From assembly GCF_016808095.1 (NCBI RefSeq), contig NC_068975.1, forward strand, positions 34,018,001 through 34,082,000: DNA of 64,000 nucleotides, written 5' to 3'. The translations under genes and the position numbers were made by a program. Under the pieces are notes generated by a model. It saw nothing but the letters and a program-made list of their open reading frames with translations. It was not told the DNA's origin and searched no databases. Shown piece by piece: positions 13,698 through 26,033 of this stretch (position 1 is its first letter; each line of letters begins with the position of its first letter). This DNA is from Vigna angularis (lineage: Eukaryota; Streptophyta; Magnoliopsida; Fabales; Fabaceae).

Positions 13698-13898
13698 AAT
13701 TATAAATAAAATTACTTTGTAAAAAATTTCAAAATAAAATAAGAAAAAATTACAATTACTAAAAAAATATTTCATAAATAAAATTTATTTAGAAGATCAT
13801 ATCCGCATACCAATTTCAGCATTTCATACAACAGCTGTTTTGAAAACATTGTTTTACCAAACATAACTTAAGAACTTTCATCTACCAACTATAAGTTA

Positions 13899-13952
<54 letters not shown>

Positions 13953-14582
13953 CACCATATTTTCATCGATTTGAAAGGTTAATCCTACATACTTTTTAGT
14001 AAATCCATTGGAGGTTTCTGACTTAAATAAAATTAAAGTATAAAAAGGTAATTATAAGAAACAAATTAAGACATGCAGACAAGAAAAGCAAAACTTAAAT
14101 AACTTTAAAATGGAAGAACAACAAATAAACCAATTAAAAATCATACTGTCGGGCTCTGGTAAACTTCTTTCGAGTGGCAGTGATTGTGAATCCTCCGTGT
14201 GATGGATAACAATACTCATTTCTGTACCATCTGTAAATGCATTTATCAAAGGATATGTAATTATGATCTTTTAGATCAGAAATGAAACATCAGTGATGCA
14301 GAAATAAACTAAATAAAAAGAACGCAAACAAAATAGCAAAGTGCAATGTTATTTATACAACAACTAGGAAGTGAAATTTGGAAAGTAAATACTTTGTCTG
14401 TAATTAACTTTGTGGTTATAGATAATACTAAAAGTACAAAAGTTAAACAGTGTAGGAACGCATTGATGTATAAAATTTAGAGTTGAAGATATTAAGAAAG
14501 TGATTTATAAGTTAGAACTATTCATACTCTCAGACATGGTACTTGCATCCGAGTTTGATATTTGCGGCGAAACTTTCATCAT
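10236..14582 (-). CDS. Ankyrin-repeat/PGG-domain membrane protein, gene B, shortened tail
   Basis: Closest paralogue of gene A with the same six exons; complement(join(10236..10850,11017..11426,12487..12579,12681..13148,14147..14230,14528..14582)). Exon lengths 2-5 are identical to A (84, 468, 93, 410 nt). The open frame is 575 codons (574 residues). It keeps the ankyrin units and the whole PGG/four-helix region (GITGGMTIPI, YASVILPVCW, HLTLDYNRWIG). Near 10255 B reads GATGGACATCC where A reads GATGGAGCATCC. This 1-nt deletion changes the frame after SYLED, and the protein stops after about six new residues. The old stop codon is still visible out of frame at 10174-10176. The lost tail (about 26 residues in A) lies after the last helix, so the gene may still be functional. 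The start is the ATG-ATG pair, as in A. Confidence 0.83.
11709..11756. repeat. (CA)n(TA)n microsatellite, intron 4 of gene B
   Basis: Short CACACA followed by a TA run, at the position matching the 2551-2639 tract of gene A. Confidence 0.85.
13655..13690. repeat. (TA)n microsatellite, intron 2 of gene B
   Basis: TA run of about 36 bases in intron 2. It is absent at the matching position in A. Confidence 0.85.
13903..13955. repeat. (TA)n(CA)n microsatellite, intron 2 of gene B
   Basis: TA run followed by GACACACACACAC. Gene A has only a short TA stretch at the matching place (about 5290). Confidence 0.85.
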
Positions 14583-14686
14583 TCTGATTCCGGCTGCTGG
14601 AAATAGAGAGAACAGATAATTTTGTATGAGAAAAATGAAAGAAAAGAAGCTGGGGAAACATGCATGGTGGTTTGCTTTGGAGTTCC

Positions 14687-14694
14687 ATTATATA
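14687..14694 (-). promoter_or_regulatory. TATA box of gene B
   Basis: TATATAAT on the minus strand, about 105 bases upstream of the ATG at 14582. Position and surroundings match the gene A promoter. Confidence 0.6.
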
Positions 14695-15504
14695 GCTCTT
14701 TGCTGTTGACTTTAAATTCTACTGCTAAATCTCCTTTCTTCAAGGAGGTGTCATCCCTACCCTAGATACATATTCAGCCGGACTGTTCTGTCGCACGTTT
14801 TTGCTCCCACAAAATATTCCCTCAATCTTTAAATTCGTTTTTTTTTTTTTGTACAATCTTTGAATTAATCTAACTCAACTCATCAAGATAACTAAACAAA
14901 CATGAGCATTAATACTTTAACAATGATTAAAAGTTTGAAAGGTGTTTTAAAATTTAATGGCCTAGTAAGCGGAGTTTAAATATTTGATTAACAATCAAAC
15001 AAAATAATGCTTTCACACATATATGCGGATACATAGCAAGTGGTGCCATTTCTTTTTATCCCCATGTTTTCTTTCTTTATTCTTACATACGATGCATGTA
15101 AGTGTAATTAAATTGAGAAACAATTTAATAATAATAATAAATTAGAATTACTACAGTTGAGCTATGAACATGCTCATTGTCTACATGAATGAAACCATAA
15201 AATATGGACTAGAAGATCAATACACAGATCATCTGCAGTTTATTAACTGGACGAATCTCGGTTCTAAAAGTATAATTTTTGTTTCAGAAAAGAAAGTTAT
15301 AAATAATTAGAAACGAGTGCAATAGTTGGATTGAGGTGTCATAGATAGATTAGAGGTAATTATTGTTGATTTATTTACACAAATATGTAACTACAAATAT
15401 TTTATGTTTATTGTTTTTGTGTCGAACGTGTGAATTTAGTGATGTGTATATCAAAAATTATAAAACAAAAATTATTAAAAAAATAATAAATAACATCTTG
15501 ATAT

Positions 15505-15508
<4 letters not shown>

Positions 15509-15528
<20 letters not shown>
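15509..15528. repeat. Short (TA)n tract
   Basis: About 10 TA units in AT-rich intergenic DNA upstream of gene B. Confidence 0.8.
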
Positions 15529-15535
<7 letters not shown>

Positions 15536-15996
15536 CTTTCTAAGTTTTATATTATTTTTTAATGAAACTCATAAATATAGTTATTGTACTTTAAAAGGAT
15601 ATTGCATTGAAATATTTTTTTAGATTACAATGGCTCTTTGGATAATTATAATATATATGTGATTCTTAATTTTGATTTAGTTGTTTTTTTAATTATGATG
15701 ATTGATTTATATGCATATTATTATTTTATTGGTTATGTAAATATTATGTTGATGTATTCTCGATTATCTAGTATTTATAAAGACTATTACTTCTTAATCT
15801 CGTCGATTACTTTTAAGCCTTGTCTGAAACTTTGAGATAAGTTTGATACTTAACATTACTTGTACTTGTTGGAAAGATGTACTTATATATAAGATTGCCT
15901 TATTGACAAGATTCATACAAGACGAGTACTTCTCCACCTTACATGTTATTGGTAGCAAAATAATATTTGTTAATAATATGTACTTCTAAGTAGAAG

Positions 15997-17207
15997 CACT
16001 AGTGCAGAAAGAGTTTTAGACGTTTGTTATTTTGAGTTTTTAACGTCAGATTCCGATCCGACGTTTTTACAGGTGACGTTAATGGGACGCCGGATTCTTT
16101 AGAGTCCGACATCTATAAAAGACGTCGGATTACACCAAAACCAACGTCTAAGGGCACTATAGACGTCGGACATGGCATTAACTGACGTCTAAGGGCACAA
16201 TAGACGTCGGTTAATGCCTTTAATCGACGTCTAAGAACACTATAGACGTCGGACATGGCATTAACCGACGTCTACTGTAGCTCATGTCTTTGGGTAGTGT
16301 AGTAGCACCTTCTTCCTTTGCTAGTTTTGTCATAGAAAAGGTTGCGGTCTTTTGGACTTCTTATGGCATTTCAACCGAAAACCGAATGTGGGTTCTTGCC
16401 TAGTTCCATTCCAACTGACAATTAAAACGAATACGGTGACTTGATAACTAGGCAAGGACCCAGGTTCGGTTTTGGGTTGAAACACTATAAGACATCCAAA
16501 AGACGCAAGCTTTTCTTACAACAAAACTAGCAAAGGGAGAATGTGCTACTACGCTACCTAAAGACACGACAAAAACTGCACAAAAACAACAAAAACTCAT
16601 TTTAATCGGTTCAAATGGAAGATAATCAATCAAAGACTAATTTAATCGGAGTAAAAGTAAGTTTAAACGGTTCAAAAGAGATAAAACGCACCTGGAAATG
16701 CAATGCCGCGGAGAGAAAAGGCGAGGAGAAAGACGATGAAGTGTGCGTAACCGCGTGTTCATGATTTCTGATTTAACAGGAATCTAGACGTCGGATGTGG
16801 CGGGATCCGACGTCTAAACGGCGAAAAAAAATGATTTTTCACATTCTGACGCATATAGACGTCGGTTAGGAGGGTGCCCGACGTATAGGTTAACTTTTCA
16901 CCTACCCTGTCAGCCATATAGACGTCTGTTACAGGGGGATCGACGTCTATAATCGTATATAGACATCAGATTGGCGGAATCAGACGTCTATATGGTGCAA
17001 AAAAATGACTTTTCACCTACCTATCAGACATATATACGTTGGGTAGGGGGGGCCCGACGTCTATAATATTATAGACGTCGGGGCTCCTCCTAACCGACGT
17101 CTATATGCCCAACTTATTTACGAAAATGCCATCGTCAATAATTTACGTTGGTTATTTTGTGGTCCGACGTCTACGGGGTGACTTTAAAAGCCAATTCTGC
17201 ACTAGTG
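15997..17207. mobile_element. Non-autonomous CACTA (En/Spm-type) transposon
   Basis: The element starts CACTAGTGCAGAA and ends with its inverted copy TTCTGCACTAGTG, a 13-bp terminal inverted repeat with the CACTA signature. It is flanked by a 3-bp target duplication AAG (15994-15996 and 17208-17210), as expected for this superfamily. Both subterminal regions carry many copies of a 9-10 bp motif of the form TAGACGTCGG in both orientations, typical of transposase-binding subterminal repeats. The centre is a large hairpin (16281-16570). No transposase frame is present, so mobility would depend on an autonomous relative. Confidence 0.92.
16281..16570. repeat. Internal inverted repeat (hairpin) of the CACTA element
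   Basis: Arms about 16281-16407 and 16443-16570, roughly 80% complementary by eye, with a loop of about 35 bases. The shared core includes GTAGTAGCAC, CTTTGCTAGTTTTGT, GTCTTTTGGA, AAAACCGAA and CTTGCCTAGTT. A transcript would fold into a hairpin of over 120 base pairs. Confidence 0.8.
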
Positions 17208-17996
17208 AAGAGATACATCTCATAAGGTTGGTACATCTTATATCTACATGATATCGATAAAACTTGCATATAATTTGTCAATTCATTTAACATTCTAACT
17301 CATAATTGACATTATCATTATTTTTATTATTTCTTAGTATTTTTATTATTAATTTTAAATAATTTAGTATTTATTAAAGAATGTTGGAAAGATAAGTATT
17401 TGGATAATACAAGTATAATATTTTGTAAATAAGTAAAAATTTTATAAGATTGAAGAATATATTAAGAATTATAATTAAAGTAAATTTTTCAGACCTAGTA
17501 AGTTCGATCCAACTTGTTCACTGAATAAAACTAGTAAAAAATCATTTTGAAAGCTAAAGAAACTCACCATTATTTTCATCTTTGGGAGAATAGGGAACTA
17601 TCCTAAAGGAGAGAGGACAAAGATGCATTTTTGGAAGTTGAAGAAACTCATCATTATTTTCATCATCTATCCCTTTTCTACTACTGTATATTTAACTTCA
17701 TAAATTTAATTGCTTTCTAAAATTTTAGATTTATCTTATTAAAAATTAATCATTTTCATTATTTCAAAGTTTTTAATCTTAATTAATAAATAATTATAGT
17801 TCATAAAACAAACGTGAGTGTCTTGAAAAAATGATATTTGAATTTTTTTTTATTTTATTACTTATAGGATTTAGTATGAAAAAATGATAATTGAATTTTT
17901 TTTCTTTTATTACTTATACGATTTAATAGACTTGGTAATATCTTAGCATTATCTAAACTTTATCATTTTATAATTTAGTAGTACATTGATGCACAA

Positions 17997-18212
17997 TCAA
18001 GAATGCGTTACGATTTCCTCTTCCTTGCAGGTAAAGCATAAATTATCAAGATCAAGATCTAGTGCTTGACAGATAATGCTTTTCTGATAATTCTTTCTCG
18101 AATATGGCAACCACAGGCTGTTTATTATTTGAGGAAAGATGTGCATATGAAAATTTAAAAGGCATACAATAGATTCACTCTCACACACATCAAAAGAAAA
18201 GGAATAGCACAC
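17997..18212 (-). pseudogene. Possible reverse-transcriptase zinc-finger (zf-RVT) relic
   Basis: A short open frame on the minus strand reads ..LPYSRKNYQKSIICQALDL.. and then LCFTCKEEEIVTHS before its stop. The CxxC-EE-xxxH arrangement and the following loss of frame resemble the zinc-binding segment at the C-terminus of plant LINE reverse transcriptases. No reverse transcriptase core is seen nearby. It could be chance, and confidence is low. Confidence 0.28.
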
Positions 18213-18321
18213 AACATCCTTTGATATAAAACATTCTTAAAAATAGGTGTTGTTGCTAACTTGTTATCTTACAAAACACTCAGAACACTTGGGCACAATC
18301 ATATGTACTTAGTTATTCCAA

Positions 18322-21300
18322 CTAATTTAAGCTCCTTCTTTTCTGCAATGGATGATAGGATTTATATACCTTGCTGATTGGCCCAAACAATCTTTCGAAC
18401 TTCACTGGAGTTACCTTGGACAAGGTTAGCACCAGGTGCGATATATATTTACTCCACAGAGCATGATCAAGTGTAAAATGTAAAATGAAGACGAGAACAC
18501 CAACTCCAAAAGTGAAATAAGGGCTCCAACTTGATAAGAATTCGAAGATCAATGTGGCACTGGCAATAGAAGCAACCAACATGAATCCAGCAGAGATAAA
18601 AAGTGTGACACTACCAAATCTGACCTTGTTTTCTTGTAAGCGAATAGACTCATCTTGTGGTTCCACATTTGAAGGAAGAATAGCTGAAGCATAGAACAAC
18701 ATAGATGCAGCGCAGAAACTTGTTTCCAGCCCTACTGATATAAAAAATATGATGTACCATGTTTTCTTCCGAAAAATTGGAGTAAGTGTACTATCAATAT
18801 CATTAAGAGGAATGGTTATGGCAACCGAAATTCCTAAGGTGATGATAAGAGTTGCCACCACTATTAAAGTATTTGCCAGAGACTTCAGTTCAGATGCAGA
18901 TTCTTTGTGTAACTCTTTGTGTGACTGATGAAATAATTCTATAGGAGTCAAACCATCTTTGTTTTTCTTTGTTTTCATTGAAGGCGGAACTATTTTCTGT
19001 ACCTCCTGTTTCGTTCAAAATGAAACTAAATATTATTAAAATACAAAAAGTGGAAAATTAATTGTAAAAGTAATAATAAAGTGTTCATATAGAAAATCTA
19101 GAAAGATAATTGATTTTTCTGAAGAATAAGTGTTTCATAAAAACAATATATTGTAGAGATGAGATATTTTACAATAAATTGAAAATTTTCAACTAAAACT
19201 TTAAAAGACAAATTCCTTACTATATATTGGAGAGTTTTAAATTACATAAAATTTTAAAAAATTTCTATATTCACATTCCTTGCTAATTAACTTTTGGCTA
19301 TAATTACTTTTCAATTCACATCGATTAGGATTTCTTTTTATTAATATTAAAGAAGTATTTTTTATTTATTTATATTGGTAGATTATTTTTATTGTAGATC
19401 ATTGTTATTTCTTACTTAATATTAGTCAAAGTTTTTCTACCATTGTCAGAAAAACTATTAACAAATGTGAATTATTAGATTATTGTAGTGACATCTTTCT
19501 TGCTGATGTTTACAGTGATTATTTCTTTTATCAACACAGATACTATTATTTGTTAATAGATAGTTAGAATTTTTTTTTCTAATATTGACTGAAATAACTT
19601 TCAATCAATTTTAACTATAATTTTTTTCAAGGTTAATCAGGGAAAATTTTCAAGCAACATGGATAAAAAGAAGTCTGAAAAAAAAAATCTCCAATCAAGA
19701 AAGTCATAAAAATAACATGTATTAATGTCAGCCTATAATATAATAATATTAACTAAATATAATCTTCAATGGAAAAAAAATATCTAGTAAAAAAAAAGCT
19801 TAAGAAACTCTATGGAAGAATAGTTTGAAGGTTGATTAAAAATATCATTAATATTAATAGTTTTGAATTATTAATGATTTTTAATATTTAAATAATGTTT
19901 ATATTTGATAATCTTTAAAATACTTGATCCAATAAGAAAAAAAATATCAAAACTTAACATTTGAATGATTTTATTCAAACAAAATATTTGAATACAATTT
20001 TAAAGAAGAAATTCAAATTTAACACACTAAAATATCTTTGAAATGGTGAATTTTCTTTAAATAAATTTTCACAGTTTTCTTATAATCTATAAAAGGAGTG
20101 TTTGTTTTTTTCCATACAGATTAAGGAACTAGTAGAAAGAAAAATATTAAATAGATAAACATCCTTGTAATGGAAAAATGCTAATGAAGTAGATATATAT
20201 ACCTTAAACCATGTCTCCTCAGTACGCATTTGAACATAGTTTGTTGATAATCCGAATTTTTGTTCTGGTTTATCCAACTTTGCAGCTAAATGAAGAACAT
20301 TGTTATCGTTAAAATCAACCAATTGTACCATCATATTCTTGAAATCCCCCTGCTTTAATATTAGTTTGTATACAGCTTCTTGTCGATGCAGAATAGCAAT
20401 GTGGAGTAAGTTTCTTTGCTTGGTGGAATCCACTTCAAATAACAATTCTGGATAATACTTGAAAATAAATTTTAAAATCATAGTGTTTCCATATTTTGCA
20501 GCATCAAACATTGCTGTTGACAATTTTGCATAGTTGAGAGATTCTTCCTCTTTTCCCATTCCCTTAAACAACGATCTTACAATATCTTCATCACCAATAG
20601 CTTCCTGGGACGAAGCTATCGTTGAGTTGAAATTAGTCATGTAGGCATACATAGTACACACAAAAATCTAGTTAAATAAAGTAATTATAATACATTACTG
20701 TTGCAGTCCTAAGAGCAGCATTTCTGAACTATAAAAATTAAGTTGGTAAAGATTAATAGAACTCACAAATTTGGGCAAGCATTTGCAAGGCTGTGAATCC
20801 CCCTTCGTTTTCCATGGTAGCCAATTTAGGATAGCGATTCAACAATTTTGATGCCACGCCTGTGATGACCAGGCATAAATCATAAGGCAAAAAGTGAAAA
20901 ACTATTGTTAAATATGCAAAAGAAATATGCTTCAGATAGAAATAATAACGTATAAATAATTTTGCCATAGATCATTTTTTTTTCTCGCATTAAGGAAATA
21001 TATGGATGAGGAATTACTGTAAATATTGTTGTCGATGGTGAAGAAAAATAAGTTGGCAATGTCTTGGAAGGGCATGCTGTTGTGAAGGTCCAGTGGAAGA
21101 GCTTGAAATAAAAATTCTGCCATTGAAATGTGGCCTGCAGAAGATGCTAATTGAATTGGCAGCATATTGTTTTGGCCTCTAATCCATGGCAACCTTCGAT
21201 TCTTGCGTAACAGAATTCCAGCAATTTTAACATTCCCAGTCATCGCAGCCAAACAAAAGGCTGTGTTTCCATCTACCATGGGAATTTCCAAATCATGCAT

Positions 21301-23005
21301 TTCCATACAATTCACCAGCTTTTCTGCAAAACTGGTTTTTCTCATGCTTACTGCAACATGAAGGGCTGTCATTTCACGACCATTTAGTGGAATTCGCCAC
21401 CATTGAGAAGGAATTCTGGAATAGGATAATGCCTCAATCCAATTTCCAGAAGCTGCTGCTATATGTATTTTCCTTCTAGCGCTTTCTGCGTCTCATGTAC
21501 TTCATACAATCAATTTTCTTTTCATAACTTTCACTTACCTCTATCTACAGTACACAAATATTATACTAAATATCACAATTTTAAATAAAATATATATAAC
21601 TGTTTACTGCCATTATAAATATGTTTTACACTAATAATATACAGTCAAGCTATTTAATAAGTTTTATTTAATGGTTAATGTGATATCTCTGAACACAACA
21701 GAATTTAATACATTGGTAATGCTGTTTAGGTTCCAGTATAACTAACATTACTCGAATTTAGGTGATTCCAAAAACATTTTTCATTAGGATATACCTAGTA
21801 AAATACAAAATTCATAATCAGTTATGGAAACTATAAGTAAATGTAAATACACTCATAACACATTATATATTCATGAGAAATTATCATTTACGATTCCATT
21901 CTTTTAATGGCTTAAATTAGATTCTAATTTCATAAGATTTACATCTGGTCTTGACATTGAATGTGAATAAAAATAGAGAAGGAAATAAATTCATGATATA
22001 TAATGAATAAATCATATATGTCGTCACTATTTACGGATTTTTTTTTTTGTTGATAAAAAAACTATTGATTTACTGTTTAAAATATTTTAATTTTTTCATA
22101 GATTTTAAAAATACTTCATTTGAGATTTTATAATTCCCGAATATGCATCCGAAATGAAAATACCCAAATAAATTTTTGCTTAAGACTTTAAGGAAAAAAT
22201 TGAAAAAAAAATCAAAATAAATTTAGATTAATATTTATTTCCCTAACACAAAAGTAACTTGTAAACCATTTTAAATAGACAAATTAAAGCCCACAACGTT
22301 CTTATATCGTTATGTTCTTTTTCCTCTCTCTTTTTATATTATCTTAATAGGATATCTCAGTTAAATTGTCCTAACATTGTCACTAATAATTAAAATAACT
22401 TTTCAATCTAAGAACAGAATATAAAGTTTTGAAAAAATGGCTAAAAAAGCAGCTTTCAATCCAGTGTGGTCGAAGATGCTGTCATTTATTAAAGATGACT
22501 TAAGTTCGGATATGGAGATAAAGTAAATTTAAGTATGAGATATTTTATTATGTTTTTATTTAAAATTTATTTTTAAATTTTTTATTGACGAAATAAAATA
22601 GTTAATACTAAAAAAATTAAAAATTATTTTGAGACATTTTTTTCTTAAAAACCTAAAAGAATTAGTATTAAAAAAATTAAATTTTTTTTACCTGAAACAG
22701 AAATTTTATGTTCTTGAACCTGGAGTCGGCCTCGTTCTTCACTTACGACACCCACTTGAGTAAAATCTGTAGATGCATTTACCAAAAGTAATGTTTTTAT
22801 CATAATTGAAAAAGTAAATGCGTTGTTCATTATTGAATTCAAGCACAATACTAACGAATGTACAAAATTTAAACTTTGCAGGCATCCATGGATTTCACAA
22901 AACTAAAAGTAGAAAAAATTTCATTAGTAATTTAGAGCAAAACATACTCTCGGCCTTGGGAATGTCATCTGCAGCTGGCATGATACTTGCGTCTGAGTCT
23001 GCCAT
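18322..23005 (-). CDS. Ankyrin-repeat/PGG-domain membrane protein, gene C
   Basis: Complement(join(18322..19005,20203..20615,20767..20859,21018..21485,22692..22766,22948..23005)); 597 codons, 596 residues. Splice phases are identical to genes A and B. Exon 3 (468 nt) and exon 4 (93 nt) have the same lengths. The N-terminus differs (MADSDASIMPAADD..). Ankyrin units include TALHVAVSMRKTSF, NTAFCLAAMTGNVKIAGILL, LPIQLASSAGHISMAEFLF, NLLHIAILHRQEAVYKLIL and NNVLHLAAKLD. The PGG core is changed: where A has GITGGMTIPI, C has GISVAITIPL, so the glycine pair is lost, although the helices and the preceding LTPIELFHQSHKELHKES are kept. It is clearly more diverged than the A/B pair. The start is the ATG in the purine-poor leader at 23005. 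A short ATG-led frame that ends quickly lies upstream in the same leader. Confidence 0.82.
22437..22526 (+). CDS. Possible 29-residue ORF inside intron 2 of gene C, opposite strand
   Basis: ATG in a favourable context (AAAAAATGGC) opens a 29-residue frame beginning MAKKAAFNPVW and ending SSDMEIK. It is not recognised. It lies in an intron and runs antisense to gene C. Such short frames are expected by chance, so this is noted only because its codon content is less AT-biased than its surroundings. Confidence 0.12.
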   Translation: MAKKAAFNPVWSKMLSFIKDDLSSDMEIK

Positions 23006-23883
23006 AATTCCGTTTAAGCTATCCGTTAAGTCGTGTAGGGAGGACTCTGGTGGTGTATTTCAGTTACTTTTCACAATTGACATTCCGGCCACCGGAAATA
23101 GGGAGGGTGGGGACGGTGGCCGGTGATCTTCATCGTTTAGTATAAAGTGCGACAACTTTCTTCTCAAAGGATCTTTGATAATAATCCAAACCTCTTACAC
23201 TGTTCTCTCACCCGATTTTTTCTTCTTGAATCTTTAAATCAATTTAACTTGAGCCACCAAACACAACTAAACAAAAGTTATTAATATTTTAATACGAGTT
23301 GAAAGTGTGAAAGGTGCTTTTAAATTTAAATGGCCTTACTATAATTGCTTTTTTTTACAAAAACACAGTAAGTCCTCGAAAATTGATTTTAATAATGAGT
23401 AAAGAAAATGAATTTCAAAGTATGTTGTTCATAATGGATGTGATGTGACTTTTTTACTATTCCTATGTTTTGTTTTGTTATATTTAGCATGTGCGGACGG
23501 AATCCAGAGACAATTTTAAATGGATTTTATTAATAATAAAAAGGAGCAAGTCCAAGATGTAAAGTGTGATTCGAATTAGAGTGCCAAGATCCAGATGCTC
23601 TCTAGTTTAATTTTCCAAGTAGCATTAAACCTAATCCTTAAAATATTAAACGTGTTCTTATTAAAAATTAAATTTAGCTATCATTTAGTCCTTATAGTTA
23701 TACAAAATTTGGCTTTCAACTCTCATATTTAAATATAGTTCATTTGAGTTTATTTTTTAACAGTTGCCAATCCATATTGCGAGGTATTGCCGAGCATGCT
23801 TATAATTGAGTCTTATTTTTTCATTATTTTACCATATTTAATAATTTTACATCAACATGACTCTATCCATGTTTTGGTTCCAG

Positions 23884-24432
23884 ATCTGAAGGGAAAATAG
23901 CTGAAGCATGTGGTTTTGGTCTCTAATCCATAGCAACCTATAATTTCAGCAATTTGCACATTTCCAGTTATCGCAGCCAAACAAAAGGCTGTGTTCCCTT
24001 CTGCCTTGCAAATTTCCAAATCTTGCATCTTCTTACAATTCACAAGCTTTTCTACAAAAGCTAGTTTTTCTTATACTTACTGCGACGTGTAGGGCTGTAA
24101 TTCCACCATTATTTAATGGAATTCGCCACCAATGAGGATGCATTTTAAAATAGGATGCATTTAGAATATCATCTGCGCCATAGAAGGAAATTGCATCTGA
24201 GTCTTTGGGGACTGGGGTTTTAAAACAACTTCCTAGGACTTAGTTTTAAAGAGTTAGAACCAGCTCATAGGTTAGGAATTGAAACGATAAGTCTAATGAC
24301 AAGTTTCTAATAAAAAATTGAAGTTGTTACATGATGCCATAAAGAAATATGACATTAATCAATTAAAACAATAACGTAACGCTGAACCCTGGGAATGCTA
24401 TGTGCAGCTGACAAACTAATTACATCTCACAA
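23884..24432 (-). pseudogene. Scrambled fragment of an ankyrin-PGG gene
   Basis: About 23925-24150 on the minus strand matches exon 3 of the array genes: the HPHWWRIPLN equivalent, then GNTAFCLAAITGNVQIAEI and an LLWI-QNHM equivalent. It is frameshifted in the KLAFVEKLVNC region and has an internal deletion after AEI. At the low-coordinate end it joins sequence resembling the PGG exon (the GAAGGAAGAATAGCTGAAGCAT segment of gene C near 18672), so exons 4-5 are missing. About 24382-24432 resembles exon 1 of gene C (CTTGGGAATGTCATCTGCAGCTG region) with several changes. No continuous frame can be made. This is a dead member of the array. Confidence 0.7.
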
Positions 24433-25020
24433 AATTATCCCCGCACACCTAATTATTTTTCTATAGATTTCCATCACTTAATAAAAAAATTAGTCCTTTT
24501 ACTTCTTACTTAATTTATCCTTACTAATCTATTTTATATTTTAAACTAAAATTATAATTTTATCAGTTGCCGAAAAGAATAATATGTAAGAAACGAATTA
24601 CATATGTGGTCTGTCAAGTTAACTTTTTTTTTCTACATATGTTATCTTTCTTTCCTTGTGTTACAAAATTAAGACGGTATTCTCTTGGGTAAATTTGTTG
24701 CTCACAATTGTGAGACATCAATTTGTGCTAAATTGTTGAGTTTCATATGAGAGATTTGAGGGTGAGGAACTGCGTAAATTTTCATAATGCAATGTTTTTG
24801 CAATATCACATAAAGTGGAATGATTTATTGTTAATACTATATTAACCAAACTACATTAATTCAAATTACACTTTCATTTTTACGTCTATGGTGGTCAAAG
24901 AACAAGATGGTTCGAATTAAGTTTAGTGGTGAAATCAGTTTTGAGATACTAAATTTGATTTTAGACTTAACTGTAAGAAAGGAAATCAGTTCTAAAGTAA
25001 AGGGAATCGATTTTCATGAT

Positions 25021-25023
<3 letters not shown>

Positions 25024-25100
<77 letters not shown>
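25024..25100. repeat. (TA)n microsatellite
   Basis: Pure TA run of about 76 bases between the pseudogene fragment and gene D. Confidence 0.92.
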
Positions 25101-25103
<3 letters not shown>

Positions 25104-26033
25104 AGAATAATAATAAAATAATAATATGATATTTTAATTTATTAAAATTTTAATTTTTTATTTATCAAGTTCAAAAATCACTTATAAATTTTACTCATAA
25201 ATTTATTTATTTTCACATAATTTTTTTTAAAATAAATACGAAAATTTTATCTTCAAATTTATTGAAATTCATTTCCTATTTTTTCGTTCTCAAATTCATC
25301 TTAAAAATACACACCCTAAAATAAAGGATATATATCTTTCATATACTATAATTGATCCGCCTTTAAAGTTGAGTTTGATAGGAAAATGACTAAATATTGA
25401 AATAAAAATTAATAAAATTTGGTGAAGCAACGAATAAAGAAAACATACTTTATTAAAAGTAATTTGTAATTTCATTTACTTTTCTATAATAACCTCTTTC
25501 AACTTTCTTTTGGTCTCTTTTCATTTCTCTTTAATTAAACTATTCAAATCTTCACTTTATTTTTCATTAATTTACTCTACACATATTTATTTTCTCTCCT
25601 GAGAAGCAACTCTATAGGAAAAAATATTCATTGATGAGAGAAAAATTGAAACGCGGGCCCACCACTATGATACGCAAAAGTAACAGCAAAACCCTAACTA
25701 CCCATAATAATTTAATTCGTATTATTGTTGCACCAAAGGGATTTTAGTTAATATTAAACATTAGGGTGCTCCCAGAATATATTTTTTTGACCATTTATAA
25801 TCTTGGGTATTATTAGTTTATTAAGCACAGTTCATACAAATGTGATGAGTAATGAGTAGAAAAAAGGTATATTATAGATTCACGTGTAAAAGTAATCACG
25901 CAAGATATTGTAATTTAAAACTATCTGGCAAACTTTCCATCTTGCTAAAGAGAGACAATCCTGAGCACAAAAATGCTATATATTAATTTATTCCAACTCT
26001 TTAGAGCTTAATTTGTTTTGAAATGGATTAAAG

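Noticed and set aside
16010..17180. Repeated AGACGTCGG motifs considered as a CRISPR-like or regulatory array
   Set aside because: Irregular spacing, both orientations and position inside CACTA ends. They are transposon subterminal repeats, and a CRISPR array is not expected in a plant nucleus.
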